DNA of 44,063 nt from Collinsella aerofaciens (lineage in GTDB: Bacteria > Actinomycetota > Coriobacteriia > Coriobacteriales > Coriobacteriaceae). The notes beneath the pieces are model-generated. The model did no database searches. It saw only the letters and a program-made list of their open reading frames with translations, and was not told where the DNA came from. Location of the stretch: positions 1 to 44,063 of the forward strand of contig NZ_JADMOP010000002.1 in the NCBI RefSeq assembly GCF_015558785.1. Direction: 5' to 3'. Position 1 is the stretch's first letter, and each line of letters opens with the position of its first letter. This document shows positions 37,312 through 44,063 of the stretch, in pieces. A program made the position numbers and the translations under genes.

Positions 37312-38397
37312 ATGGCGCACGATGTAGTCCTGATTCCCGGTGACGGTATCGGTCCCGAGATTACGCAGGCCATGCACCGCGTGGTCGAGGCCACCGGTGT
37401 CCAGATCAATTGGAACGTCCAAGAGGCCGGTGCCGGCGTCGTGGACGAGTTTGGCACGCCGCTGCCCCAACACGTGCTCGATGCGGTCGCCGAGACCAAG
37501 GTTGCCATCAAGGGTCCCATCACCACGCCGGTCGGCACGGGTTTCCGCAGCGTTAACGTCGCCCTGCGCAAGTACTTCGACCTGTACGCCTGCGTGCGCC
37601 CCTGCCTGTCGCAGCCGGGCGACGGCTCGCGCTTCCGCGACGTCGACCTGGTCATCGTGCGTGAGAACACCGAGGACCTCTACGCCGGCATCGAGTTCGA
37701 TGAGGGCGCTGCCGAGGTCGAGGAGCTCTCGCAGCTCGTCGAGCGCTCGGGCCAGAAGACCTTCGCCGCGGATTCCGCGATCTCAATCAAGCCCATCTCC
37801 ATCGCCAAGAGCCGCCGTATTGTGGAGTACGCCTTTGATTACGCCCGCCGCTGCGGCCGCAAAAAGGTGACGGCCGTGCATAAGGCCAACATCATGAAGG
37901 CGACCGACGGCCTGTTCCTGCGCGTTGCGCGCGAGGTGGCCGCCAACTATCCCGATATCGAGTTCAACGACAAGATTGTCGACGCCACCTGCATGGGCCT
38001 GGTCCAGAACCCCAACGACTTCGATGTCCTGGTGCTGCCCAACCTGTACGGCGACATCGTGAGCGACCTGTGCGCCGGCCTGGTGGGCGGTCTGGGCATG
38101 GCTCCCGGCTCCAACATCGGTGCCGACTGCGCCATCTTCGAGGCAACGCACGGCTCCGCGCCCGATATCGCGGGCAAGGATATCGCCAACCCCACGGCCG
38201 AGATCCTCTCTGCTGCGATGATGCTCGATCACCTGGGCGAGAACGACGCTGCCAATCGCATTCGTGCCGCCGTATCTGCCACGCTCGACGAGGGCGAGCA
38301 GGTTACCGGTGACGTGCGTCGTGCCCAGACCGGCTCCGTCGAGGGCGCTGTGGGCACGCAGACCTTTGCCGATGCCGTTATCGCGCACCTGGCCTAA
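37312..38397 (+). CDS. NAD-type isocitrate dehydrogenase
   Basis: This 361-residue enzyme belongs to the isocitrate/isopropylmalate dehydrogenase family and is expected to oxidise isocitrate to 2-oxoglutarate. The pattern VIVRENTEDLYAGIE, the metal-binding Asp in LPNLYGDIVSDLCAGLVGG, and EATHGSAPDIAGKDIANPTA all match the short NAD-dependent isocitrate dehydrogenases rather than LeuB, which normally has a different substrate loop. VAIKGPITTPVG is the substrate-binding start. Function between isocitrate, homoisocitrate and isopropylmalate cannot be settled by eye. It is the last gene of the four-gene operon and ends before a terminator-like hairpin. Confidence 0.88.
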   Translation: MAHDVVLIPGDGIGPEITQAMHRVVEATGVQINWNVQEAGAGVVDEFGTPLPQHVLDAVAETKVAIKGPITTPVGTGFRSVNVALRKYFDLYACVRPCLSQPGDGSRFRDVDLVIVRENTEDLYAGIEFDEGAAEVEELSQLVERSGQKTFAADSAISIKPISIAKSRRIVEYAFDYARRCGRKKVTAVHKANIMKATDGLFLRVAREVAANYPDIEFNDKIVDATCMGLVQNPNDFDVLVLPNLYGDIVSDLCAGLVGGLGMAPGSNIGADCAIFEATHGSAPDIAGKDIANPTAEILSAAMMLDHLGENDAANRIRAAVSATLDEGEQVTGDVRRAQTGSVEGAVGTQTFADAVIAHLA

Positions 38398-38410
38398 GGT
38401 ATGCACACTG

Positions 38411-38485
38411 CAAACGCCTAAATAGTACTTAAGTGTTTGCGTATAACCTAAGAATCAATACGCCCGGCGCTCTGTCGGGCGTATT
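38411..38485 (+). terminator. Hairpins after the dehydrogenase operon
   Basis: AATACGCCCG (38457-38466) pairs with CGGGCGTATT (38476-38485), followed by CTATT, a likely terminator. An additional GCAAAC...GTTTGC match (38410-38440) precedes it and contains the palindromic core AGTACTTAAGT region. Confidence 0.75.
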
Positions 38486-38523
38486 CTATTGAGGACTATG
38501 TTTCCTAACAAGGAGTAGCTGAT

Positions 38524-39618
38524 ATGGGTCTGATTCAAAAGAAGGACGAGAAGGACGAGATCGACGGCATCCAGATCATCGAGCGCGGCGAAGGCCCCGA
38601 TGGTGATGAGGAGGAGGAGATCGATCTGGTCGCCGGTACGTCTGCCGAACATATTGCCGCCGGTACGACGGCCGAGGAGGAGGACGCTCGCCTGGAGGCA
38701 AAGATCGCCGCGGACGCCGCCGACGAGAACCTCATGCCCGAGGAGCAGGACGAGGACGACGATATCCTGGGTTCCGACGAAGACGACCGCGCATCCAAGC
38801 ACAAGAAGACGATGATTGCCGCCTTCGTGGTCGCCGTCGTGATTGCTGCCGTGGTCGGCTTCTTTATCGGCAACGGTGGTTTTGGCGGCAAAGGCGTCGG
38901 CTCGGCGACCCTCACCGAGGACCAGCTCGATTCGACCGTGGCAAGCTATAGCTACAACGGCAAGAAGAGCGACATCACCGCGCGTGAGGCCATCGAGAGC
39001 CAGTACAGCCTCGACACCGTCAAGGACGATGACGGCAACTACACCGCTCCGTCTGCCGACGTTATCCTGTCCTACGTGCGCAACCAGATTCTGCTGGACG
39101 CTGCCGAGGACGAGGGCATTACCGTCTCTTCCAAGGAAATGAAGCAGTACGCCGAGGATTCCATCGGCACCTCCGACTACAAGACCATGGCCACGCAGTA
39201 TGGCGTGTCCAAGGATCAGGCCAAGCAGATCGTCCGCCAGTCCGCGACGCTGCAGAAGCTCTACAAGAAGAAGGTTGGCGATAGCTCCGCAAGCATGCCG
39301 ACCGCCCCGACCGAGCCTGCTGACGGCAACGAGGAGACCGCGAGCAAGGACTACGCCGACTACATCATCAACCTTGCCGGCGACGAGTGGGATAGCGAGA
39401 AGGGCACTTGGAAGGACGCCGATAGCACCTATGCCAAGGCCTTCGCTGACGATGCCTTTACGGCCGATAGCGCTACCTATAAGCAGGCCATGACCGCCTA
39501 TTACACCGCCTACCAGCAGTATTCCTCGCAGGCTTCGAGCGCCAGCTCCAAGTGGACCGAGTACGCCAACGGCCTCTACGCCAAGGCCAATATCAGCATC
39601 TACGGCCTGTTTGCGTAA
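38524..39618 (+). CDS. Membrane-anchored SurA-N-like protein
   Basis: The 364-residue protein has an acidic cytoplasmic region (about residues 1-92, rich in Glu/Asp), one transmembrane helix at about 96-117 (TMIAAFVVAVVIAAVVGFFI), and an extracytoplasmic part. Within it ITAREAIESQYSLDT, DVILSYVRNQILLDAAEDEG and SSKEMKQYAEDSI are similar to the SurA N-terminal chaperone domain, which lacks a prolyl-isomerase site. A Ser/Tyr-rich end follows. It could help fold exported proteins. RBS AAGGAG precedes the ATG. It is probably monocistronic. Confidence 0.78.
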   Translation: MGLIQKKDEKDEIDGIQIIERGEGPDGDEEEEIDLVAGTSAEHIAAGTTAEEEDARLEAKIAADAADENLMPEEQDEDDDILGSDEDDRASKHKKTMIAAFVVAVVIAAVVGFFIGNGGFGGKGVGSATLTEDQLDSTVASYSYNGKKSDITAREAIESQYSLDTVKDDDGNYTAPSADVILSYVRNQILLDAAEDEGITVSSKEMKQYAEDSIGTSDYKTMATQYGVSKDQAKQIVRQSATLQKLYKKKVGDSSASMPTAPTEPADGNEETASKDYADYIINLAGDEWDSEKGTWKDADSTYAKAFADDAFTADSATYKQAMTAYYTAYQQYSSQASSASSKWTEYANGLYAKANISIYGLFA

Positions 39619-39660
39619 AGATTGCCTGAGCCTTCGAGTACGAAGCCGAAATATCTGATG

Positions 39661-39697
39661 AAGCCCCCTAGAACGGAATCGTTCTAGGGGGCTTTTT
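39661..39697 (+). terminator. Strong rho-independent terminator
   Basis: AAGCCCCCTAGAAC pairs with GTTCTAGGGGGCTT around GGAATC, followed by TTT. It ends the SurA-N-like gene transcript. Confidence 0.93.
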
Positions 39698-39776
39698 GCG
39701 TTGTAGGGAAGGGCGGGGAAGAGGGTGGTAGGGGAGAGGTTATATACAAATTCTTGGAGACTTTATTCATGTAAAG

Positions 39777-39790
39777 TGAAAACGATTTCG
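39777..39790 (+). promoter_or_regulatory. cre-like site upstream of nagE
   Basis: TGAAAACGATTTCG fits 13 of 14 positions of the CcpA cre consensus TGWAANCGNTNWCA. It lies in the control region of a PTS sugar gene. Whether this organism has CcpA was not checked. Confidence 0.4.
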
Positions 39791-39797
39791 GCCAAAC

Positions 39798-39840
39798 TGG
39801 TAGTAACAATGTGGTACCACTATTCATCTGGTAGTAACCA
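39798..39840 (+). promoter_or_regulatory. Repeated TGGTA operators before nagE
   Basis: TGGTAGTAAC (39798-39807), TGGTACCAC (39812-39820) and TGGTAGTAACCA (39829-39840) are clustered. The two identical 10-mers are 31 bp apart, near three helical turns. Similar TGGTATTACA and TGGTTACAACCA sites lie before the GntR gene. They are the most likely binding sites of the nearby GntR/UTRA regulator. Confidence 0.55.
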
Positions 39841-40151
39841 CTTTTGAGATGAAATCGAATGGAAATTGCTAAGAATTAGTTTGGTAATGAAAGAAACGCA
39901 GCACATCTACCTGCATAAATTACCGTTTATGGGCCAAAAAATAACCGTTTGGCAACGAAATAGTAATTTGAACGGAATGTGGTGGACGTTTGAATTGAGT
40001 GTGTGCTCCCGTACATACCAGCAACCCCAAATAGGGACTGGGTTGTCTAAGTTTGCGCACCAATGCCGGCAAGCGGAGAAGCCGGTATGCATAAGGCGCG
40101 GACATGGAACTCGTTGGTGAACAACGAAAGAAAGGTTGGAGGAGATACCAT
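39841..40151 (+). other. AT-rich 310-bp stretch before nagE
   Basis: No gene was found. It holds TTTGGTAATGA, two copies of ACCGTTT near a GGGCCAAAAAATAAC block, and the GGGAC-type repeat at 40022-40045. Base composition is clearly lower in GC than the neighbours. It may be the leader of the nagE transcript. Confidence 0.4.
40022..40045. repeat. GGGAC-family inverted unit in the nagE leader
   Basis: CAACCC and GGGTTG enclose CAAATAGGGACT. The segment AAATAGGGACTG is identical to part of the repeat at 25581-25602. Confidence 0.6.
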
Positions 40152-41642
40152 ATGATGAAGTACCTCCAGAAGCTCGGCAAAGCGCTGATGCTTCCCGTCG
40201 CGGCGCTTCCCGTCGCAGGTATTCTTATGGGTGTGGGCTACCTGCTCGCTCCCGCAGTCATGGGTGCTGCCGGTGACACTACCGGTTTTGCCTATACCGC
40301 CGGTTTCCTGCTCATCAAGGCAGGCGGCGCTCTTATCGATAACATGGCCTGGCTGTTCGCAGTCGGCGCCGCTGTCGGCCTTGCCGACGATCACGATGGC
40401 ACCGCTGGCCTCGCTGGCCTCGTCGCCTTCCTGATGATTCAGCAGCTCCTGAACCCCGCTGTTGTTGGCACCATTCGTGGTATGGACGCCGATGCTCAGA
40501 CCGCTTGGCTTGCCACGACCGAGGGCATCGCGTTCTCCAAGATCGCTGGCAACTCCTTCATCGGTATCCTGTCCGCCGTCATCGGTGGTACTTGCTACAA
40601 CAAGTTCAAGGACACCCGTCTTCCCGACTGGCTGGCCTTCTTCTCCGGCAAGCGTTGCGTCGCCATCATGACCGCCGTCATCTGCATCGTCGTCTCCGTC
40701 GTCCTGCTCTTTGCTTGGCCGCTCATCTTCGGTGCTCTTGTTGCTCTTGGTGAGGGTATCGCCGCCATGGGTGGTATCGGCGCTGGCATCTACGTCTTCC
40801 TTAACCGCCTGCTCATCCCGACTGGTCTGCACCACGCTCTGAACAACGTGTTCTGGTTCGACACCATCGGCCTGGGCGATCTGACCCACTTCTGGGCTGG
40901 CGAGACCTCCGCTGACGTCAAGTGGAGCCTCGGTATGTACATGTCCGGCTTCTTCCCCTGCATGATGTTCGGTATCCCGGGTGCTGCCCTGGCTATGGTT
41001 CAGACCGCTAAGAACAAGAAGGCTGCTATCGGCCTGGTTGTCTCCGCTGCTATCTGCGCCTTCGTCTGCGGCGTCACCGAGCCCTTCGAGTTCGGCTTCA
41101 TGTTCCTGTGCTTCCCGCTCTACGTCGTGTACGCTGCCCTGTACGGCATCTTCACCATCGTCACCTACTATGTTGGTTTCCGTGCTGGCTTCTGCTTCTC
41201 CGCTGGTGCTACCGACCTCCTGTTCTCCGCTAGCCTCCCGGCTGCTGCCAACACCTGGATGATCATCCCGCTGGGCATCGCTGCCTTCCTGGTCTTCTAC
41301 CTCGTGTTCCGCTTCGCCATCACCAAGTTCAACCTCATGACCCCTGGTCGCGAGGATGAGGATGTCGAGGAGACCTCCGCTTCCGCTGCCGCTGGCGACG
41401 ACAAGTTCGCCGCCCTGGCCGCTGCTGTTCTCGCTGCCGTCGGTGGCAAGGAGAACGTCAAGACCGTTGACTGCTGCGCTACTCGCCTGCGCTTTGAGCT
41501 TGGCGATTCCGAGCTGGTCGACGAGGCCGCCTGCAAGAAGGCCGGCGCTCTGGGCGTCATGAAGATGGACAAGGGTGCTACCCAGGTCATCATCGGCACG
41601 CAGGTCCAGGCTGTTGCCGAGGAGCTCAAGAAGCTTCTCTAA
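40152..41642 (+). CDS. nagE: PTS N-acetylglucosamine-specific EIICB
   Basis: This 496-residue membrane protein takes up GlcNAc and phosphorylates it at C6. The EIIC part (about residues 1-395) has around ten hydrophobic helices, starting KYLQKLGKALMLPVAALPVA, with the sugar-binding signature LIPTGLHHALNNVFWFDTIG and ITEPFEF-type CGVTEPFEFGFMF. The EIIB part (about 415-496) has phospho-accepting Cys442 in DCCATRLRFEL. There is no EIIA domain, so a separate EIIA is needed. GlcNAc specificity is inferred from the EIIC type and adjacent nagA; glucose is less likely. GGAGGAG precedes ATG 40152. Codons are enriched in GCT and GGT compared with neighbours, a sign of high expression. Confidence 0.93.
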   Translation: MMKYLQKLGKALMLPVAALPVAGILMGVGYLLAPAVMGAAGDTTGFAYTAGFLLIKAGGALIDNMAWLFAVGAAVGLADDHDGTAGLAGLVAFLMIQQLLNPAVVGTIRGMDADAQTAWLATTEGIAFSKIAGNSFIGILSAVIGGTCYNKFKDTRLPDWLAFFSGKRCVAIMTAVICIVVSVVLLFAWPLIFGALVALGEGIAAMGGIGAGIYVFLNRLLIPTGLHHALNNVFWFDTIGLGDLTHFWAGETSADVKWSLGMYMSGFFPCMMFGIPGAALAMVQTAKNKKAAIGLVVSAAICAFVCGVTEPFEFGFMFLCFPLYVVYAALYGIFTIVTYYVGFRAGFCFSAGATDLLFSASLPAAANTWMIIPLGIAAFLVFYLVFRFAITKFNLMTPGREDEDVEETSASAAAGDDKFAALAAAVLAAVGGKENVKTVDCCATRLRFELGDSELVDEAACKKAGALGVMKMDKGATQVIIGTQVQAVAEELKKLL

Positions 41643-41666
41643 GCCTTAAAGACGTATCTGTCTTAC

Positions 41667-41702
41667 AAAGGGTCGTCCCGCTCCGTGGGGGCGGCCCTTT
41701 TT
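41667..41702 (+). terminator. Rho-independent terminator of nagE
   Basis: AAAGGGTCGTCCC pairs with GGGGGCGGCCCTTT with G-U pairs around a short loop, then TT. Confidence 0.85.
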
Positions 41703-41733
41703 GCTACCTCAATACTTGATGCAGTGATGTAAT

Positions 41734-41843
41734 TGGTATTACAGTGTGCAGGCTATCAACCGGCAAACAATATTGAAATATGCTGGTTGACCTGCTGTTA
41801 TTCCATTAAAACTGCTATAGTACGTGGTGTCTGGTTACAACCA
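41734..41843 (+). promoter_or_regulatory. Promoter and operator of the nag regulator gene
   Basis: TATAGT (41816-41821) is the -10 candidate. TGGTATTACA (41734-41743) and the near-perfect palindrome TGGTTACAACCA (41832-41843), which follows the -10 by ten bases, are operator candidates. A site at this position would block transcription of the regulator, suggesting self-repression. Confidence 0.5.
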
Positions 41844-41874
41844 ATTTCGAGTCATTTATCCGGCAGGTATCATT

Positions 41875-42606
41875 ATGGCAATGGGAGCGCGCAAACAACC
41901 TCTGTACGATCAGCTCGTCGATTTGCTGACCGATAAAATCGATCACGAACTTCGACCCGGCGACTATTTGCCGTCTGAGCGTGACCTGTCGGAACGCTAT
42001 GGGCTCTCGCGTACGACGGTTCGCCTTGCCCTGCAGGAGCTTGAACGCTTGGGCTTGGTGGTTCGTCAGCGCGGCCGTGGAACCATGGTGTGCGACCGCT
42101 CTCTGCAAACGGCAAATCTCACGCAGACCTATAGCTTTACCGAGCAGATGAAGGCGATCGGCCGTGTGCCCAAGACGACGATTCTCGAGTTTACCGAGGT
42201 CGAGGCTGACAAGAATATTGCCGTAGAGATGAACGCGCGCCTGGGCGAGCGTCTGTACAAGATCAAGCGCCTGCGTATAGCCGATGGTGTACCGCTGATG
42301 ATTGAGTGTACATATCTGCCAAGTCGCAAGTTCTTTGCGCTTAAGCGCCCCATGATCGAGAACAAATCGCTGTACGACATGATTGAGCAGGACTTTCACG
42401 AGAAAGTTCGCGTGGCAGAGGAAGAATTCTACGCGAGTATCGCCCGCCATTCCGACGCTCGTCTGCTCGAGATTACCGAAGGCGCGCCGGTGCTGGATTT
42501 GATTCGTACCACATATGACATGAACAACGAGGTTATCGAGTATACGCGTTCGGTTGCGCGTGCCGACCAGTTTAAGTACAAGGTCTACCACAACCGCGCA
42601 GTCTAG
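41875..42606 (+). CDS. GntR/UTRA regulator of N-acetylglucosamine genes
   Basis: The 243-residue protein has an N-terminal winged helix (RKQPLYDQLVDLLTDKI, PSERDLSERYGLSRTTVRLA, GLVVRQRGRGTMV) and a C-terminal UTRA ligand-binding domain (RLRIADGVPLMIECTYLPSR, ...EVIEYTRSVARADQFKY). This is the NagR/YvoA kind, which in Bacillus responds to GlcNAc-6-P or GlcN-6-P. It lies between nagE and nagA and has TGGTANNAC-type sites before itself and nagE. ATG 41875 is preferred over the frame start 41824, which lies within the promoter, and over ATG 41881. The ligand is by analogy only. Confidence 0.93.
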   Translation: MAMGARKQPLYDQLVDLLTDKIDHELRPGDYLPSERDLSERYGLSRTTVRLALQELERLGLVVRQRGRGTMVCDRSLQTANLTQTYSFTEQMKAIGRVPKTTILEFTEVEADKNIAVEMNARLGERLYKIKRLRIADGVPLMIECTYLPSRKFFALKRPMIENKSLYDMIEQDFHEKVRVAEEEFYASIARHSDARLLEITEGAPVLDLIRTTYDMNNEVIEYTRSVARADQFKYKVYHNRAV

Positions 42607-42655
42607 AGTTATTGGGTATAAACGGCTTGGCGTGTTTTGCGGCGGGTGCAAATTA

Positions 42656-42732
42656 TACCAAGCGGTAGAAGGCAACGAACAATCGCTCGAATTAACAATG
42701 CAGTGGTTTTTGATCCGCCCTAAAATGCACTG
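42656..42732 (+). promoter_or_regulatory. Candidate promoter and operators of nagA
   Basis: The 143-bp gap after the regulator gene has TACC-AAGC-GGTA (42656-42667) and GCAGTG facing CACTGC (42700-42732). TAAAAT (42721-42726) is a -10 candidate with no convincing -35. nagA may therefore be expressed both from here and by read-through. Confidence 0.4.
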
Positions 42733-42749
42733 CGGGTACGGGAGCATAG

Positions 42750-43919
42750 ATGAGCACGTATGCTATCAAGGCCGACAAGTTCTTTTTGCCGGCGGGGCCG
42801 CAGCTGGGCGGCTACCTCATGGTCGAAGACGGCGTCTTTGGCGTTTGGCAGGCCGATGAGCCCGCTTGTGAGATCAAAGATTATTCGGGTACATGGATTG
42901 CGCCGGGCATGGTGGACACCCATATCCATGGCTTCTATAACCATGCCACGACCGATAACGATGCCGAGGGCATCAACATCAGCTCGACCGAGCTCGCACG
43001 TCGTGGTACCACCAGCTGGCTTCCCACGACCTTTACCGACGGCGTGGAGCAGATTAAGGACGCCTGCGCCGCCATTGCACAGGCGGAAGAAGAGCGTGGA
43101 CCCGAGTTCTGCGGTGCTCGTATTCAGGGCATCTACCTGGAGGGCCCGTTCTTTACCATGAAGCACGTGGGCGCCCAGAACCCCGCTTATCTGATTGACC
43201 CGTCCGAGGAAATTTTTGACGAGTGGCAGGAGGCCGCCGGCGGTCGTATCGTCAAGAGCGCCATGGCGGCCGAGCGCGATGGCGCTGCCGCTTACGCCGC
43301 GGCTTTGAGCGCAAAGGGCGTCGTGACCTGCATTGGCCACTCCGATGCCACCTATGATGAGTGCGCCGCCGCCATCAATGCTGGCGCCAGCTGCTTTACG
43401 CATACCTACAACGGCCAGCGCGGTCTGCATCACCGTGAGCCCGGTGTCGTCGGGGCCGCTATGACCACGCCCAACACCTATGCCGAGATCATCTGCGACG
43501 GCAAACATGTGAACCCCGCTGCTATCAAGGCCCTGCTGCAGGCCAAGGGCTGGCAGCACACGGTGCTGATCACCGACTGCCTGGGTTGCGGCGGCATGCC
43601 CGAGGGAAAGTACACCAGCGGTGGCATGGATGTTATTATGAAGGACAACCTTTGCTGGCTTGCCGATGGCTCTGCTATCGCCGGCTCGGTGCTCACGCTC
43701 GCGCAGGGCGTCAAGAACATCGTCGACTGGGGTCTTGCGAGCGCCGATATCGCCATTCGCATGGCGACCGAGGTACCCGCGCGTTCTGCTCACGTCGAGG
43801 ATAAATGTGGCAGCATTATGCCTGGCCGCGATGCCGACTTTGTTGTGTTCAATCCCGACCTTACCCTGGTCGAGACGTATGTGGGTGGCAACAGCGTCGG
43901 TAACGCGTTTGCCGAGTAG
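42750..43919 (+). CDS. nagA: N-acetylglucosamine-6-phosphate deacetylase
   Basis: NagA removes acetate from GlcNAc-6-P to give GlcN-6-P, in the cytoplasm. The 389 residues form an amidohydrolase barrel: the HxH motif DTHIHGFYNH, the metal ligand Glu in GIYLEGPFFTMKHVGAQN, His in IGHSDATYDE, HTYNGQRGLHHREPG and the catalytic Asp in LITDCLGCGGMPEGKY. These match NagA well. It follows the regulator gene by 143 bp and is followed closely by a YhcH-type gene. A nagB (deaminase) gene is not in the window. Confidence 0.97.
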   Translation: MSTYAIKADKFFLPAGPQLGGYLMVEDGVFGVWQADEPACEIKDYSGTWIAPGMVDTHIHGFYNHATTDNDAEGINISSTELARRGTTSWLPTTFTDGVEQIKDACAAIAQAEEERGPEFCGARIQGIYLEGPFFTMKHVGAQNPAYLIDPSEEIFDEWQEAAGGRIVKSAMAAERDGAAAYAAALSAKGVVTCIGHSDATYDECAAAINAGASCFTHTYNGQRGLHHREPGVVGAAMTTPNTYAEIICDGKHVNPAAIKALLQAKGWQHTVLITDCLGCGGMPEGKYTSGGMDVIMKDNLCWLADGSAIAGSVLTLAQGVKNIVDWGLASADIAIRMATEVPARSAHVEDKCGSIMPGRDADFVVFNPDLTLVETYVGGNSVGNAFAE

Positions 43920-43951
43920 CCGCCAAAGAAGCGATCCGAGAGGGGATTTAG

Positions 43952-44063
43952 ATGATTTACGGTGCATTGGGCGATATCGAGGAGTACCGCGGAATGCTCA
44001 AGGGCCTCGATGTGCTGATTGACTGGCTCGAGGAGAACGACCCGGCGCAGCTCGAGGTCGGCA
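43952..44063 (+). CDS. YhcH/YjgK/YiaL-family protein, partial
   Basis: The window ends 37 codons into the gene. The visible start, MIYGALGDIEEYRGMLKGLD and then VLIDWLEENDP, is typical of the YhcH/YjgK/YiaL family. These cupin-fold proteins occur in sialic acid and GlcNAc catabolic operons, and some are proposed sugar-anomer-related enzymes. GAGAGGGG precedes the ATG. It is 32 bp after nagA and is probably co-transcribed. The fragment is too short for stronger claims. Confidence 0.75.
   Translation, partial: MIYGALGDIEEYRGMLKGLDVLIDWLEENDPAQLEVG

Noticed and set aside
39921-39960. GGGCCAAAAAATAAC block before nagE considered as a third copy of the inverted-end repeat
   Set aside because: Only the GGCCAAAAAATA part matches; the GAGTACTG block is absent at the expected spacing.

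Overview
This window looks like chromosomal DNA of a gut actinobacterium of the class Coriobacteriia, most likely Collinsella. That is inferred from high GC content, strong G/C third-position bias, gene families (Coriobacteriia-type hypothetical proteins, PTS-driven GlcNAc uptake, a HypAB/Tat cluster, family II pyrophosphatase) and GGGAC-type dispersed intergenic repeats. No rRNA, tRNA, CRISPR array, prophage, integrase or transposase gene was seen. About forty protein genes are supported, nearly all on the + strand; the minus-strand ones are a GNAT acetyltransferase, uspA, manA with its GntR regulator, a small hypothetical gene and a zinc-ribbon membrane protein.

Layout. 1-5.6 kb: GNAT protein (-), purH, a hypothetical gene, and a two-component pair with a BceS/GraS-like kinase. 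5.7-10.7 kb: uspA (-), uppP, and a PcrA/UvrD helicase. 10.9-17.3 kb: manA and a GntR regulator (-), divergent ROK glucokinase, ppaC, nhaA behind a structured leader, and a small gene (-). 17.4-24.4 kb: class I aminotransferase, STAS protein, tatA-tatC-hypA, hypB, and a TopA that looks archaeal-type. 24.5-31.3 kb: zinc-ribbon membrane protein (-), tmk-holB-ricT, then comF with a DUF559-like nuclease-fold protein. 31.3-35 kb: a paired inverted-repeat element, a roughly 330-nt structured leader with a near-consensus promoter, an orphan solute-binding lipoprotein, long-form hpf and a DegV protein. 35-39.6 kb: a tight operon of a 3-hydroxyisobutyrate-dehydrogenase-like enzyme with a Cys/His-rich tail, a small membrane protein, a HEAT protein and an NAD-type isocitrate dehydrogenase, then a SurA-N-like membrane-anchored protein. 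39.7 kb to the end: N-acetylglucosamine use (nagE EIICB, GntR/UTRA regulator, nagA, start of a YhcH/YjgK/YiaL gene) with repeated TGGTANNAC-type operator candidates.

How parts fit together. The nag genes take up GlcNAc as GlcNAc-6-P and deacetylate it; the regulator probably controls itself and nagE. Tat export with HypA/HypB fits a Tat-exported NiFe enzyme encoded elsewhere. tmk, holB and ricT form a replication/regulation operon followed by comF. manA and the ROK kinase flank a shared control region and handle hexose phosphates.

The main non-coding signals are: (1) a dispersed GGGAC-core repeat family, mostly as inverted pairs; (2) three very long hairpins at gene 3' ends; (3) two 217-228 bp elements bounded by inverted TGGCCA...GAGTACTG ends; (4) the structured leader at about 31.69-32.02 kb, between comF and hpf, a candidate raiA-motif-like RNA; (5) a 5'-end hairpin that buries the comF ribosome binding site; (6) a multi-hairpin leader with a terminator before nhaA.
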